Of a stretch of DNA of 58,980 nucleotides, positions 44,734 through 55,448 are shown piece after piece (position 1 is the first letter of the stretch; each line of letters begins with the position of its first letter). Under the pieces are notes generated by a model. That model had not been told where the DNA came from. It saw nothing but the letters and a program-made list of their open reading frames with translations, and did no database searches. This DNA comes from Hyphomicrobiales bacterium (GTDB taxonomy: Bacteria; Pseudomonadota; Alphaproteobacteria; Rhizobiales; Rhizobiaceae). A program made the position numbers and the translations under genes. The stretch lies in the NCBI GenBank assembly GCA_017305835.1, contig JAFKJY010000063.1:1-58980 (forward strand), read 5' to 3'.

Positions 44734-46404
44734 ATGCTGTCGCAACTGTCGATCCGCGATATCGTCCTGATCGAGCGGCTGGACATCGACTTCAGCGAAG
44801 GCCTTTCCGTGCTGACCGGCGAGACGGGCGCCGGCAAGTCCATTCTCCTCGACGCCCTGTCGCTGGCGCTCGGCGCGCGCGGCGACACGGCGCTGGTGCG
44901 CCACGGCGCGCCGCAGGGCCAGGTGACGGCCGTCTTTGACGTGCCGCGCAACCATCCGGCCCGCGCCATCCTCACCGAGAACGCCATCGACGACGGCGGC
45001 GACATCATCCTGCGCCGCGTGCAGTCGGCCGACGGCCGCACGCGCGTCTTCGTCAACGACCAGCCGGCGAGCGTGGCGCTGATGCGCGAGGTCGGCCGCG
45101 CGCTGGTCGAGATCCACGGCCAGCACGACGAGCGCGCGCTGGTGGACGCGGCCGCGCATCGCGAGCTGCTCGACGCCTTCGGCGGCCATCTCGGCGAGGC
45201 GGCCCGCGTCGGCGCCGCCTGGCGCGGCTGGCGCGAGCGCGAGCAGGAACTGGCTCGCCACCGCGCCCGCGTGGAAGCCGCCGCGCGGGAGGCCGAGTTC
45301 CTGCGCGCCTCGGTGGACGAGCTCGGCAAGGCCGACCCGCAGCCGGGCGAGGAGAGCGAGCTCGCCGAGCTGCGCGCCGCCATGATGCGCGCCGAGAAGT
45401 CGGCCGCCGACATCGCCGAGGCGCAGGACGTGCTGTCCGGTCCGGCCTCGCCGGTGCCGGCGCTGTCGGCGCTGCTGCGCCGGCTGCAGCGCAAGGCGGC
45501 CGAGGCGCTGGGGCTGCTGGACGAGATCGTCAAGCCGCTCGACGAGGCGCTGATCTCTCTGGATGCGGCGCAGTCGGCCGCCGACGAGGCGATGCGCCGG
45601 GCCGAGTTCGACCCGCGCCGGCTGGAGCAGGCCGAGGAGCGGCTGTTCGCGCTGCGGGCGCTGGCGCGCAAGCACAACATCGCCGTCGACGACCTCGCCC
45701 GCCTGCGCGACGAGATGGCGGCCGATCTCGCCGACCTCGACGCCGGCGAGGCGCGGCTTGGCGAGCTGGAGAAGGCGGCTGTCGCCGCCCGCGAGGCCTA
45801 CGACCGCGCCGCCGCCGAGCTTTCGGCGCGGCGCCACGCCACGGCCGGGCTGCTGATGAAGGCGGTGGCTGCCGAGCTGCCGGCGCTCAAGCTGGAGCGC
45901 GCCGAGTTTCTGGTCGAGATCGCCAGCGAGGCTCAGGACCGCACCGAGGCCGGCATCGACAGGATAGAGTTCTGGGTGCGCACCAATCCCGGCACACGAC
46001 CGGGGCCGATGATGAAGGTCGCCTCCGGCGGCGAGCTGTCGCGCTTCCTGCTGGCGCTCAAGGTGGCGCTGGCCGACCGCGGCTCGGCGCCGACGCTCGT
46101 CTTCGACGAGATCGACACCGGCGTCGGCGGCGCGGTGGCGGATGCGATCGGCCAGCGGCTGGCGCGGCTGTCGCAGAAGATCCAGGTGCTCGCCGTGACG
46201 CATGCGCCGCAGGTCGCCGCGCGTGCCCGCACGCACTATCTCATCTCCAAGACCGGCGGCGCCGACCGCGTCGCGACCGGCGTCACCGAGATGGACCAGG
46301 CGGCCCGGCAGGAGGAGATCGCGCGCATGCTGGCCGGCGCGACGATCACCACCGAAGCCCGCGCCGCCGCCGAGCGCCTGCTCAGGGAGAACGCGGCGGG
46401 GTAG
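44734..46404 (+). CDS. recN: DNA repair protein RecN
   Basis: A 556-residue SMC-like ATPase involved in double-strand break repair. Walker A is GETGAGKSILLDALSLALGA (from residue 29). Coiled-coil arms run through the middle third (LARHRARVEAAAREAEFLRA and others). The C-terminal half has the signature ASGGELSRFLLALKVAL and Walker B TLVFDEIDTGVGG, then VLAVTHAPQVAARA. The bamD-recN-ligA order is common in rhizobia. No LexA box was found in the 16-base gap. Confidence 0.95.
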   Translation: MLSQLSIRDIVLIERLDIDFSEGLSVLTGETGAGKSILLDALSLALGARGDTALVRHGAPQGQVTAVFDVPRNHPARAILTENAIDDGGDIILRRVQSADGRTRVFVNDQPASVALMREVGRALVEIHGQHDERALVDAAAHRELLDAFGGHLGEAARVGAAWRGWREREQELARHRARVEAAAREAEFLRASVDELGKADPQPGEESELAELRAAMMRAEKSAADIAEAQDVLSGPASPVPALSALLRRLQRKAAEALGLLDEIVKPLDEALISLDAAQSAADEAMRRAEFDPRRLEQAEERLFALRALARKHNIAVDDLARLRDEMAADLADLDAGEARLGELEKAAVAAREAYDRAAAELSARRHATAGLLMKAVAAELPALKLERAEFLVEIASEAQDRTEAGIDRIEFWVRTNPGTRPGPMMKVASGGELSRFLLALKVALADRGSAPTLVFDEIDTGVGGAVADAIGQRLARLSQKIQVLAVTHAPQVAARARTHYLISKTGGADRVATGVTEMDQAARQEEIARMLAGATITTEARAAAERLLRENAAG

Positions 46405-46419
46405 GTGACCCGCACCCAT

Positions 46420-46442
46420 CCTTCTCCCGCAAGGGGAGAAGG
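46420..46442. repeat. Dispersed palindromic repeat, copy 1 (between recN and ligA)
   Basis: CCTTCTCCC, a GCAA loop and GGGGAGAAGG make a 9-bp hairpin in the 120-base recN-ligA gap. The same arms occur at 49850-49872 with loop ACGA. Such hairpins are scattered between genes in many rhizobial genomes. The compensated arms and differing loops indicate a repeat family rather than chance. Confidence 0.7.
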
Positions 46443-46515
46443 ACAGGCGCTTCTCCTGACACCTCCCGTCTTCAACCTCGCTCCGAAAGCCAATAAGGTC
46501 GCGCGCGACATCTAG

Positions 46516-48741
<2,226 letters not shown>

Positions 48742-48781
48742 CGGCGGCGTCGATCACAAGCTTCAACCGATTTGATGTGAC

Positions 48782-48800
48782 AGGGCAGGGTGGCTGCCCT
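48782..48800. repeat. Hairpin between ligA and azlC
   Basis: AGGGCAG, loop GGTGG and CTGCCCT form a perfect 7-bp stem in the 73-base gap, 15 bases before the azlC ATG. No T run follows, so it may be an operator dyad or a translation-affecting structure rather than a terminator. Confidence 0.4.
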
Positions 48801-48814
48801 ATTCGGGTTCCGTC

Positions 48815-49549
48815 ATGAGCCAGCCCTCCGCGCCCCCGAGCAACGCCGACGAGTTCCGCCGCGGCCTGCGCCGCGCGCTGCCGATCGTGCTGGCGATCCT
48901 GCCGTTCGGCCTGCTGTTCGGCACGCTCGCGGCCGACAACGGCTTCGGCGTCGGCGAGGCGGTGCTGATGAGCGCCACGGTCTATGCCGGCGCCAGCCAG
49001 CTCGTCGGCATCGAGCTGTTCGGCCAGCATGTCGCACCCTGGCTCATCGTGCTCTCGATCTTCGCGGTGAATTTCCGCCACGTCCTCTACTCCGCCGTCG
49101 CCGGCCGGCGCACGCAGCACTGGCCGGCGCTGGCGCGGGCCGTCGGCTTCTTCTTCCTCGTCGACCCACAGTTCGCCGAGGTCGAGCGGCGCGTCGACGA
49201 GGGCAAGCCGATCACGGTCGCCTGGTATGGCGGCCTCGCGCTGCCGGTCTACGTCGCCTGGGTGGCGGAGACGGCGATCGGCGCCTATTTCGGCGGGCTG
49301 GTCCCGGACCCCCATGCGATCGGCCTCGACTTCCTGCTGCCGATCTACTTCCTCGGGCTGGTGATGGAGTTCAGGGGCCGCCCGCTGTGGCTGCCGGTGG
49401 TGGCGACCAGCGCGGCCGTCTCGATCGCCGCCGAGCGGCTGGTCGGCTCGCCCTGGCACGTCACGATCGGCGCGCTGGCGGGGATCGCGGTGGCGGTGAT
49501 CTTCACGCCGTCCGAGCCGAGCCGCGATGCCGGGGATGCCGCGCGATGA
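48815..49549 (+). CDS. azlC: AzlC-family branched-chain amino acid exporter, large subunit
   Basis: A 244-residue inner-membrane protein with about six to seven helices. Family segments are RALPIVLAILPFGLLFGTLA, VYAGASQLVGIELFGQ, SIFAVNFRHVLYSA and PIYFLGLVMEFRGRPLW. With AzlD it forms a two-component exporter of leucine/isoleucine-type amino acids and analogues (LIV-E family). The ATGA overlap with azlD makes a coupled pair. No Lrp-family gene adjoins, unlike the Bacillus operon. Confidence 0.9.
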   Translation: MSQPSAPPSNADEFRRGLRRALPIVLAILPFGLLFGTLAADNGFGVGEAVLMSATVYAGASQLVGIELFGQHVAPWLIVLSIFAVNFRHVLYSAVAGRRTQHWPALARAVGFFFLVDPQFAEVERRVDEGKPITVAWYGGLALPVYVAWVAETAIGAYFGGLVPDPHAIGLDFLLPIYFLGLVMEFRGRPLWLPVVATSAAVSIAAERLVGSPWHVTIGALAGIAVAVIFTPSEPSRDAGDAAR

Positions 49550-49842
49550 GCACGACGGTCTGGATCATCCTGGCGGGCGCGGTCGCGACCTATCTCACCC
49601 GCATCGGCGGCCACCTGGTCCTGTCGCGCTTCGAGCGCATCCATCCGCGGCTGGAGGCCGGCCTCAACGCAGTGCCGGCCGCGGTGCTGACCACGCTGGT
49701 CGCGCCGGCGGCCATGCGCGGCTCCGTGCCGGAGCTGGCCGCGCTCGTCGTCGCCGGGCTGGCGGCGCTGCGCGGCGGCATGCTGTCGGTCTTCCTCTCG
49801 GGCGCCGCGACGCTGATCGTGCTGCGCTATCTGCTGCAATAG
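49546..49842 (+). CDS. azlD: AzlD-family branched-chain amino acid exporter, small subunit
   Basis: A 98-residue protein with four helices. It starts MSTTVWIILAGAVATYLTRI and contains the family core RLEAGLNAVPAAVLTTLVAP. It partners AzlC in the inner membrane. The start overlaps the azlC stop by 4 bases. A palindromic repeat follows the stop and the next gene is convergent. Confidence 0.88.
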   Translation: MSTTVWIILAGAVATYLTRIGGHLVLSRFERIHPRLEAGLNAVPAAVLTTLVAPAAMRGSVPELAALVVAGLAALRGGMLSVFLSGAATLIVLRYLLQ

Positions 49843-49849
49843 CCCACCT

Positions 49850-49872
49850 CCTTCTCCCACGAGGGGAGAAGG
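49850..49872. repeat. Dispersed palindromic repeat, copy 2 (between azlD and pepP-like)
   Basis: CCTTCTCCC, loop ACGA and GGGGAGAAGG repeat the arms of the 46420 element. It lies in the 42-base gap between two convergent genes and might double as a weak terminator, though no T run is present. Confidence 0.7.
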
Positions 49873-49884
49873 GGAGCGCGGCGG

Positions 49885-51711
49885 CTAGAGCGGCGCCGTC
49901 ATCTTCTCCAGCCAGCCCAGCACCTCGCCGTCGAGCATCGGGCCGATCTCGGCCAGCACGCGGGCGTGGTAGGCGTCGAGCCAGCCGCGCTCCTCGGCCG
50001 TCAGCAGCTCGGCGCGGATCAGCCGGCGGTCGAAGGGGGCGAGCGTCAGCGTCTCGAAGCCGTGCATGGCGATGTCGCCGTCGGCGACCGGCTCGGCCGG
50101 CGTGACGACGATCAGGTTCTCCAGCCGCACGCCGTAGCGCCCCTCGCGGTAGTAGCCGGGCTCGTTGGACAGGATCATGCCCGGCAGCAGCTTCTCGCTG
50201 CCGGTCTTGGCGATGCGCTGCGGGCCCTCGTGCACCGACAGATACGAGCCGACGCCGTGGCCGGTGCCGTGGGCGTAGTCCAGCCCCGCCTTCCACAGCG
50301 CCAGCCGCGCCACCGCGTCGATGTCCATGCCGCGCGTGCCGGGCGGGAAGCGCAGCAGCGAGATGCCGATCATGCCCTTGAGCACCAGCGTATAGTGCGT
50401 GCGCATCTCCCCGTCCGGCGCGCCGATCGGCACGGTTCGGGTGATGTCGGTGGTGCCGTCGCGATATTGCGCGCCCGAATCGACGAGGTAGAGCTCGCCC
50501 GGCTTGAGCTTCCGGTTGGTCGCGGTCGTCACGCGATAGTGGATGATCGCGCCGTTGGGGCCGGCGCCGGAGATGGTGTCGAAGGAGACGTCGCGCAGCG
50601 GCATCTGCGTCTCCTGGCCGATCTTAGCGCGCATCGCCTCCAGCCGCCGCGCGGCGGCGATCTCGTCGAGCGAGCCCGGCTCCTGCCGGTCGAGCCAGTG
50701 GAGATAGCGCGTCACCGCCGCGCCGTCGCGGCGATGGGCGGCGCGGGTTCCGGCGAGCTCCGCGGCGTTCTTGGTCGCGCGGGGCAGGCGGGCCGGGTCG
50801 GGCGCCTCCACCACCGTGCCGCCGGCTTCCTCGACCAGCAGGCGCAGGCGTTCGGCGGCGAGCTGCGGGTCGAGCGCGACGCGGCCGCCGGCCGTGGCGC
50901 GAGCGCGCAGGTCGCCGCCGAGCGCCTGCGGCTCGCGCAACTCGGCGAGCTGGGTGAGATAGGCGGCGGCCTCGCGGCCGAGCTTGCGCCGCGCCATGTA
51001 GACGGCGTGCGGCCCCTCGGCCGCGATGACCGCGAAGCCGAGCGCCAGCGGCGTGTGCGGCACGTCGTGGCCGCGGATGTTGAAGGCCCAGGCGAGCGAG
51101 GAGGGGTCGGTCAGCACCGCCGCGTCGGCGCCGGCCTGCGCCACCGCCGCCGCGAGGCGGGCGAGCTTGTCGCGCGCGCTCTCGCCGGCAAGGCTGTCGG
51201 GGTGGATCTCCACTGGCTCGGCGGGCGCGGCCGGCTGGTCCTCCCAGATCGCGTCGACGAGGTTTTCCTGCACCGGCACCAACTCGGCGCCCTGCTTCTC
51301 GAGTGCCGCCCGCAGCGCGCGGGCGTCGGCGATGGTGTGCAGCCAGGGGTCGAAGCCGATGCGCCAGCCGCGCGCGGCGTTGTCGCGCAGCCAGCTCGCC
51401 GGCGGGTTCTCGACGAGGCTCTCGATCGTGAAGGTCGCGGGATCGGCCTGCTGGCGCGCCTGCAGCGTGTAGCGGCCGTCGACGAACAGCAGCGCCCGGT
51501 CGCGCAGGATCAGCGCCGCGCCGGCCGAGCCGGTGAAGCCGGTCAGCCATTGCAGGCGTTCGGAGCGGCGGGCGACGTACTCGCCCTGGTGCTCGTCGGC
51601 GCGCGGCACGAGGAAGCCGTCGAGCCCCCGGGCCTCCAGCTCGGCGCGCAGCCGCGCCGTGCGCGAGATGCCCTGGGCGGGGTTGGCGACGGATTCGTAG
51701 GACTGGAACAT
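49885..51711 (-). CDS. M24B-family Xaa-Pro aminopeptidase (aminopeptidase P)
   Basis: A 608-residue cytoplasmic metallopeptidase that removes an N-terminal residue preceding proline. Two creatinase-like N-terminal domains (GFLVPRADEHQGEYV, IGFDPWLHTIADARAL) lead to the pita-bread catalytic domain from about residue 320. Metal ligands are the two Asp in LVDSGAQYRDGTTDITRT, His in AHGTGHGVGSYLSVHEGP, and Glu in LSNEPGYY and VRLENLI. The three-domain length of about 600 residues matches the eukaryote-like XPNPEP1 class common in rhizobia. Start ATG 51711 (MFQSYESVANPAQG) has only a modest CAGG site, so a slightly different start is possible. Confidence 0.9.
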   Translation of the reverse strand: MFQSYESVANPAQGISRTARLRAELEARGLDGFLVPRADEHQGEYVARRSERLQWLTGFTGSAGAALILRDRALLFVDGRYTLQARQQADPATFTIESLVENPPASWLRDNAARGWRIGFDPWLHTIADARALRAALEKQGAELVPVQENLVDAIWEDQPAAPAEPVEIHPDSLAGESARDKLARLAAAVAQAGADAAVLTDPSSLAWAFNIRGHDVPHTPLALGFAVIAAEGPHAVYMARRKLGREAAAYLTQLAELREPQALGGDLRARATAGGRVALDPQLAAERLRLLVEEAGGTVVEAPDPARLPRATKNAAELAGTRAAHRRDGAAVTRYLHWLDRQEPGSLDEIAAARRLEAMRAKIGQETQMPLRDVSFDTISGAGPNGAIIHYRVTTATNRKLKPGELYLVDSGAQYRDGTTDITRTVPIGAPDGEMRTHYTLVLKGMIGISLLRFPPGTRGMDIDAVARLALWKAGLDYAHGTGHGVGSYLSVHEGPQRIAKTGSEKLLPGMILSNEPGYYREGRYGVRLENLIVVTPAEPVADGDIAMHGFETLTLAPFDRRLIRAELLTAEERGWLDAYHARVLAEIGPMLDGEVLGWLEKMTAPL

Positions 51712-51949
51712 CGGCGAGGACCTGCGTGGGAGAGGGCTCCGGTCTACAGGGTTTGCCCGCCGCCGCGCAACGTCTGTCTCAGCCCGCCGCCGGCAGGCGT
51801 CGCCCTTCATGCTGCGCTGCCGCATCTCATTGTGCGTTGCAAAAAAAGCATGGCTGCGATGCGTTCTCCCGGCTGGTGGCGGAGGCCGCCCGTACTTACC
51901 TTTCTGGTCGTGGAGGACACGATCCCTCCAACGGACAAGGAGAACGGCA

Positions 51950-52135
51950 ATGGCTACGCATGCAGGACGCGGTTTCTTCCGCAACGCCTTCGACGCGATG
52001 ATCGAGGCGCGCAGCAAGCAGGCCCTGCGCCATGTCAACGCGGCGCTGCTGATGCTCGACGACGAACAGCTCGCGGCGCGCGGCTACGACCGCGCCACGC
52101 TGCGCCGCAACGCGAGCTCCTCCTACTACATCTGA
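51950..52135 (+). CDS. DUF1127-like small conserved protein
   Basis: A 61-residue basic protein reading RGFFRNAFDAMIEARSKQAL, RHVNAALLMLDDEQLAARGY and DRATLRRNASSSYYI. The 'L...DD..L...G.....' pattern resembles DUF1127/YjiS small proteins, some of which bind RNA and affect phosphate or stress physiology in other alphaproteobacteria. ATG 51950 has AAGGAG 6 bases upstream. It is a single-gene unit with its own strong terminator, divergent from the aminopeptidase. This suggests high expression of a stand-alone small gene. The exact family is from memory. Confidence 0.75.
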   Translation: MATHAGRGFFRNAFDAMIEARSKQALRHVNAALLMLDDEQLAARGYDRATLRRNASSSYYI

Positions 52136-52165
52136 CGCCATCTGACCGCCGCCGAAGGCGATCGA

Positions 52166-52193
52166 GGGGCGGCCTCCGGGCCGCCCCTTTTTT
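52166..52193 (+). terminator. Strong intrinsic terminator after the DUF1127-like gene
   Basis: GGGGCGGC (52166-52173), loop CTCCGG and GCCGCCCC (52180-52187) form a perfect 8-bp stem followed by six T. It is directed along the plus strand only; the opposite side has no T run for prmA. Confidence 0.93.
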
Positions 52194-52214
52194 CGTTTGC
52201 GCGAGGGCAGGGCG

Positions 52215-53084
52215 CTAGCGCTTCAGGTGGATGGTCGACCAGCCTTCGCGGTGCAGCGTCTCGACATGGCGGAAGCCCTGCGCGGTGTAGGCGGCGACCA
52301 CGTCGTCGGCCTGCCGGTCGAGGATGCCCGACAGCACCAGCGAGCCGCCCGCCGGGGCATGGCGGGCCATCTGCGGCGCCAGCTCCATCAGCGGGCCGGC
52401 GAGGATGTTGGCGACGATCAGGTCGAACTGGCGGTCGCCCGCGAGCCGCGGGTGGTCGAAGCCGGCGGCCGTCACGCACTCGACGAGGGCGGTGGCGCCG
52501 TTGAGCGCGACGTTGCGGGCCGCGACCTCGGTCGCGACCGGGTCGATGTCGGTGGCGAGCACCGGGATGCCGGCGAGCCGGGCCACCGCAATGGCGAGCA
52601 CCGCGCTGCCCGTGCCGAGGTCGAGCGCATCGCGTGGCCGCTCGGCCTGCAGGATCTTCTGCAGCATCTCCAGGCAGCCGGCCGTGGTGCCGTGATGGCC
52701 GGTGCCGAAGGCCAGCCCCGCCTCGATCTCGATGGCGATGTCGCCGTCCTCGCGCTTGTCCCGGTCATGCGCGCCGTGCACCAGCACGCGGCCGGCCCGC
52801 ACGGGCTTGAGGCCCGCCAGCGTGTGCGAGACCCAGTCGATGTCGGGCATCGCCTCGCGCTCCAGCGCGACGCCGGCGCCCGCCTCGTCGAGGATGCGGC
52901 GGATGCGCGGCTCGGCGTCGCCGTCCGGCTCGGCATAGACCGAGACCTCGAAGATCGCCTCGGCCTCGTCGGCCTCGACGAGGGCGAGCGGCAGGCCGTC
53001 CTCCTCGAACTCGGCTTCGAGGCGCCGGTAGAGGTCTTCCGCCGCGCCGCGCGGCGCGCTGAAATGGAAACGGATCTGGCTCAC
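52215..53084 (-). CDS. prmA: Ribosomal protein L11 methyltransferase
   Basis: A 289-residue SAM-dependent enzyme that trimethylates ribosomal protein L11. An N-terminal substrate-binding domain ([20 protein letters not shown]) precedes the methyltransferase domain with [18 protein letters not shown], motif [38 protein letters not shown] and [14 protein letters not shown]. The chosen start GTG 53084 gives the family length; an in-frame ATG at 53165 would overlap the SCO1 gene by about 60 bases and adds a Ser/Arg-rich non-homologous stretch. It is downstream of sco in the same direction (22-base gap). Confidence 0.93.
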   Translation of the reverse strand: MSQIRFHFSAPRGAAEDLYRRLEAEFEEDGLPLALVEADEAEAIFEVSVYAEPDGDAEPRIRRILDEAGAGVALEREAMPDIDWVSHTLAGLKPVRAGRVLVHGAHDRDKREDGDIAIEIEAGLAFGTGHHGTTAGCLEMLQKILQAERPRDALDLGTGSAVLAIAVARLAGIPVLATDIDPVATEVAARNVALNGATALVECVTAAGFDHPRLAGDRQFDLIVANILAGPLMELAPQMARHAPAGGSLVLSGILDRQADDVVAAYTAQGFRHVETLHREGWSTIHLKR

Positions 53085-53106
53085 GATGATGGTTCCGGCT
53101 GGCCGC

Positions 53107-53685
53107 TCACGCCCCGGCGGCGAGGCGCTTGAGCTTGGCGATCGCCGTGTCGGCGTCCTCGCCATAGGCGATGGTGCCGGCGAACGCGCCCTTGCGGTCG
53201 AGCATCAGCACGGAGGCCGTGTGGTCCATCGTGTAGTCGCCGTCGGCCTGCTCGACCTTGCGCGAATAGATGCCGAACGACTTCGCCATCGCCGCGATCC
53301 TGTCGGGCGAGCCGGTGACGCCGACGATGCGGCTTGAGACGTTGGACACATAGGCGTTCATCACCTGCGGCGTGTCCCGCTCGGGGTCGATCGACACGAA
53401 ATAGGCCCTGATGTCCTTGCCTTCGTCGCCGAGCTTCTCCAGCCAGCCGTTCATCTCGAACAGCGTCGTCGGGCAGACCTCGGGGCAGTGCGTGAAGCCG
53501 AAGAAGACGAGCGTCGGGTGGCCGCGGAAAGCGGCCTGCGTGATCGGCTGGCCGGTCTGGTCGGTGAGCTCGAACGGCGCGCCGAACGCGTCGCCGGAAT
53601 ACATGCTGCGGTACCAGTCGAAGGTCCAGTAGCCGAACACGGCCGCCATGACCACGACGATGCCGATGAGGATGGAGCGCATCAT
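53107..53685 (-). CDS. SCO1/SenC copper chaperone for cytochrome oxidase
   Basis: A 192-residue thioredoxin-fold protein anchored by an N-terminal helix (residues 4-20, [17 protein letters not shown]). The copper ligands are C67 and C71 in THCPEVCPT and H155 in [10 protein letters not shown], as in Sco proteins that deliver Cu to the CuA centre of cytochrome c oxidase. [12 protein letters not shown] is also conserved. Two tandem ATGs (53685, 53682) follow GAAGG. A 51-aa membrane protein lies 34 bases upstream in the same direction and prmA follows. Confidence 0.93.
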   Translation of the reverse strand: MMRSILIGIVVVMAAVFGYWTFDWYRSMYSGDAFGAPFELTDQTGQPITQAAFRGHPTLVFFGFTHCPEVCPTTLFEMNGWLEKLGDEGKDIRAYFVSIDPERDTPQVMNAYVSNVSSRIVGVTGSPDRIAAMAKSFGIYSRKVEQADGDYTMDHTASVLMLDRKGAFAGTIAYGEDADTAIAKLKRLAAGA

Positions 53686-53719
53686 GCCTTCACCAGATTT
53701 TTCGGGAACCGCGGCCGCC

Positions 53720-53875
53720 TCAGAAGCACCAGCTCAGCCCGGCGTCCACCAGGCTCATGAAGATGCCCGGCCCATGGCCGATCCAGCCGGCGAAGGCAAG
53801 CCCCGTCGCCGCCGCGAGCAGCACGGCGGCAAGACCGAACGCCAGCAGGCGCGGGAGCGGGGTCGACCTCGTCAT
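53720..53875 (-). CDS. 51-residue membrane protein upstream of SCO1
   Basis: The product starts MTRSTPLPRLLAFGLAAVLL and continues as a hydrophobic helix to AFAG, then a short periplasmic end WIGHGPGIFMSLVDAGLSWC-F. It has one membrane span and a single Cys at position 50. A GAGG lies just 2 bases before ATG 53875, a weak site. Being 34 bases upstream of sco on the same strand, it probably belongs to the same operon and could help cytochrome oxidase assembly, but that is inferred only from position. Confidence 0.55.
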   Translation of the reverse strand: MTRSTPLPRLLAFGLAAVLLAAATGLAFAGWIGHGPGIFMSLVDAGLSWCF

Positions 53876-54016
53876 GGCCTCAATATAGCGGCGCGGCCGG
53901 CCCGGCAAAAGGTGCGACTTTGCCGCGCCGGGCCGCAGGCCGTGGAGAAGCCCGGCCTTGCATTCGGCGCGGGCGCCACCCAATTCTGGGGCGCGTTCGC
54001 CACACAGGAGCCGCCG

Positions 54017-54502
54017 ATGCACCGTCTCGTCCTTTCCGCCGCCGCCGGGGCGGCGCTTCTCGCCAGCCTGCCCGCCGCTGCCGAGGAGGTCGGCCGGGTC
54101 GGCGTCGACTGGGTCGGCAACGACATCGTGGTCGAGGCGATCAGCGACCCGCAGGTGCAGGGCGTGACCTGCCACGTCTCCTATTTCGACCGCAGCGTCA
54201 TCGACCGGCTGCAGAAGGGCAACTGGTTCGAGGACCCGTCCAACACGGCAATCGCCTGCAACCAGACCGGCCCGATCAGCATCGGCGACATCGACCTCTC
54301 CGACGACGGCGAGGAGGTGTTCAAGCAGGGCGTCAGCCTGATCTGGAAGAAGCAGGTGGTGACCCGCATCTACGACAGGAAGAACGAGACGCTCGTCTAT
54401 CTCGCGCATACACGCCAGGTGCAGGAGGGCTCGGCCAAGATGTCGATGTCGACCGTGCCGCTCTACGGGCAGGACGTGACCTGGAAGAACGGCAAGCCGT
54501 GA
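54017..54502 (+). CDS. creA: CreA family periplasmic protein
   Basis: A 161-residue protein with a signal peptide (residues 1-22, cut after AAA) and the CreA domain. Landmarks are GRVGVDWVGNDIVVEAISDP, QGVTCHVSYFDRS, a second Cys in IACNQTGPI (likely disulfide partner), FKQGVSLIWKKQVVTRIYD and the end VPLYGQDVTWKNGKP. CreA is conserved in proteobacteria but its role is unknown. ATG 54017 has AGGAG 7 bases upstream. The reading frame open upstream is not used. Confidence 0.9.
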   Translation: MHRLVLSAAAGAALLASLPAAAEEVGRVGVDWVGNDIVVEAISDPQVQGVTCHVSYFDRSVIDRLQKGNWFEDPSNTAIACNQTGPISIGDIDLSDDGEEVFKQGVSLIWKKQVVTRIYDRKNETLVYLAHTRQVQEGSAKMSMSTVPLYGQDVTWKNGKP

Positions 54503-54555
54503 GAGCTGCGGCCACCACGCTTGCCCGGCCCGGCCGGCCGGCGTAAAGCCCGGCC

Positions 54556-55218
54556 ATGTCCGACAGCCCGGCCAGCCCCGACCTAAGGATCACCGATCCG
54601 TCGCCGCGCATCCACCCGACGGCGGAGCTGAAGGGCTGCCGGCTCGGCCCCTATTCGGCGGTCGGCGAGCGCGTCGTGCTGCGCGAGGTGAAGCTCGGCG
54701 ACTTCTCCTATTTCGAGCGGCATGCCGAGGCGATCTACGCCACGATCGGCAAGTTCTGCTCGATCGCCGCGAATACGCGGATCAACGCGCTCGAGCACCC
54801 GCTGGAGCGGGTCACCACGCACAAGCTCACCTACCGGCCGAACGAATATTTCCGCTATCTCGGCGTCGACCAGGATTTTCGCGAGCGACGCCGCGCCAGG
54901 GCCGTGACGGTCGGCAACGACGTCTGGATCGGCCACGGCGCCGTCGTCATGCCGGGCGTGACCATCGGCGACGGCGCGGCGGTCGGGGCGAACGCGGTGG
55001 TGACACGCGACGTGGCAGCCTACACGATCGTAACCGGCGTTCCCGCCCGCCCGCTGCGGCCGCGCTTTCCCGAACGGATCGCCGCGCGGCTGTCGGCGCT
55101 GAAATGGTGGGACTGGCCGGTCGAGCGCCTGCACGAGGCGGTGCCCGACATGCAGGCGCTGCCGGTCGAGGCCTTCCTCGACAAATGGGAGCGCGTGGAC
55201 GCTTTGCCGGAAAGCTGA
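54556..55218 (+). CDS. Hexapeptide-repeat acyltransferase (xenobiotic/phosphonate-type)
   Basis: A 220-residue left-handed beta-helix enzyme. Repeats begin at IHPTAELKGCRLGPYSAVGE and continue through YATIGKFCSIAANTRINALE. The catalytic His is in NALEHPLERV, and coil repeats VWIGHGAVVMPGVTIGDGAA and VTGVPARPLRPRF follow. The central YRPNEYFRYLGVDQDF and overall layout resemble the phosphonate-operon transferase family (TIGR03308), from memory. No phn gene is nearby, so the acceptor is uncertain; the CatB-like XAT class is the alternative. It lies 53 bases after creA. Confidence 0.82.
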   Translation: MSDSPASPDLRITDPSPRIHPTAELKGCRLGPYSAVGERVVLREVKLGDFSYFERHAEAIYATIGKFCSIAANTRINALEHPLERVTTHKLTYRPNEYFRYLGVDQDFRERRRARAVTVGNDVWIGHGAVVMPGVTIGDGAAVGANAVVTRDVAAYTIVTGVPARPLRPRFPERIAARLSALKWWDWPVERLHEAVPDMQALPVEAFLDKWERVDALPES

Positions 55219-55226
55219 GCCGCGAG

Positions 55227-55258
55227 GCCCCTTTCCCGCGGGGCGGCAGGAAAGGGGC
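55227..55258. repeat. Inverted repeat after the acyltransferase gene
   Basis: GCCCCTTTCC (55227-55236) and its exact complement GGAAAGGGGC (55249-55258) flank a 12-base loop. It starts 9 bases after the acyltransferase stop. A T run is absent, so it is a weak terminator or a processing hairpin. The remaining bases to 55448 show no clear gene. Confidence 0.5.
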
Positions 55259-55448
55259 GCGTGGTGGACCGCTTTCGGGCGGCGGCAGGGTGTTCGGGCC
55301 TGCCTGCATCAACCATGGCACCGGGCCCCTTGCCGGATCGCTGCGCGCGGTTTCGCGCGGCGGTTGCTGCCGGTTGCGCCAGCCGGCTTTACCGGAATGA
55401 AACTCTCATTTGATAAGAAGGGTGTATACACAGGGTCGGGGGGCGAAC

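Noticed and set aside
49966..52218. 750-codon plus-strand frame opposite the aminopeptidase
   Set aside because: Antisense to a full-length M24B protein with all metal ligands; low-complexity Arg/Ala/Gly sequence.
53085..53165. Longer N-terminus for PrmA starting at ATG 53165
   Set aside because: It would overlap the SCO1 coding end and adds a Ser/Arg/Pro-rich stretch absent from the family; GTG 53084 gives the normal length.
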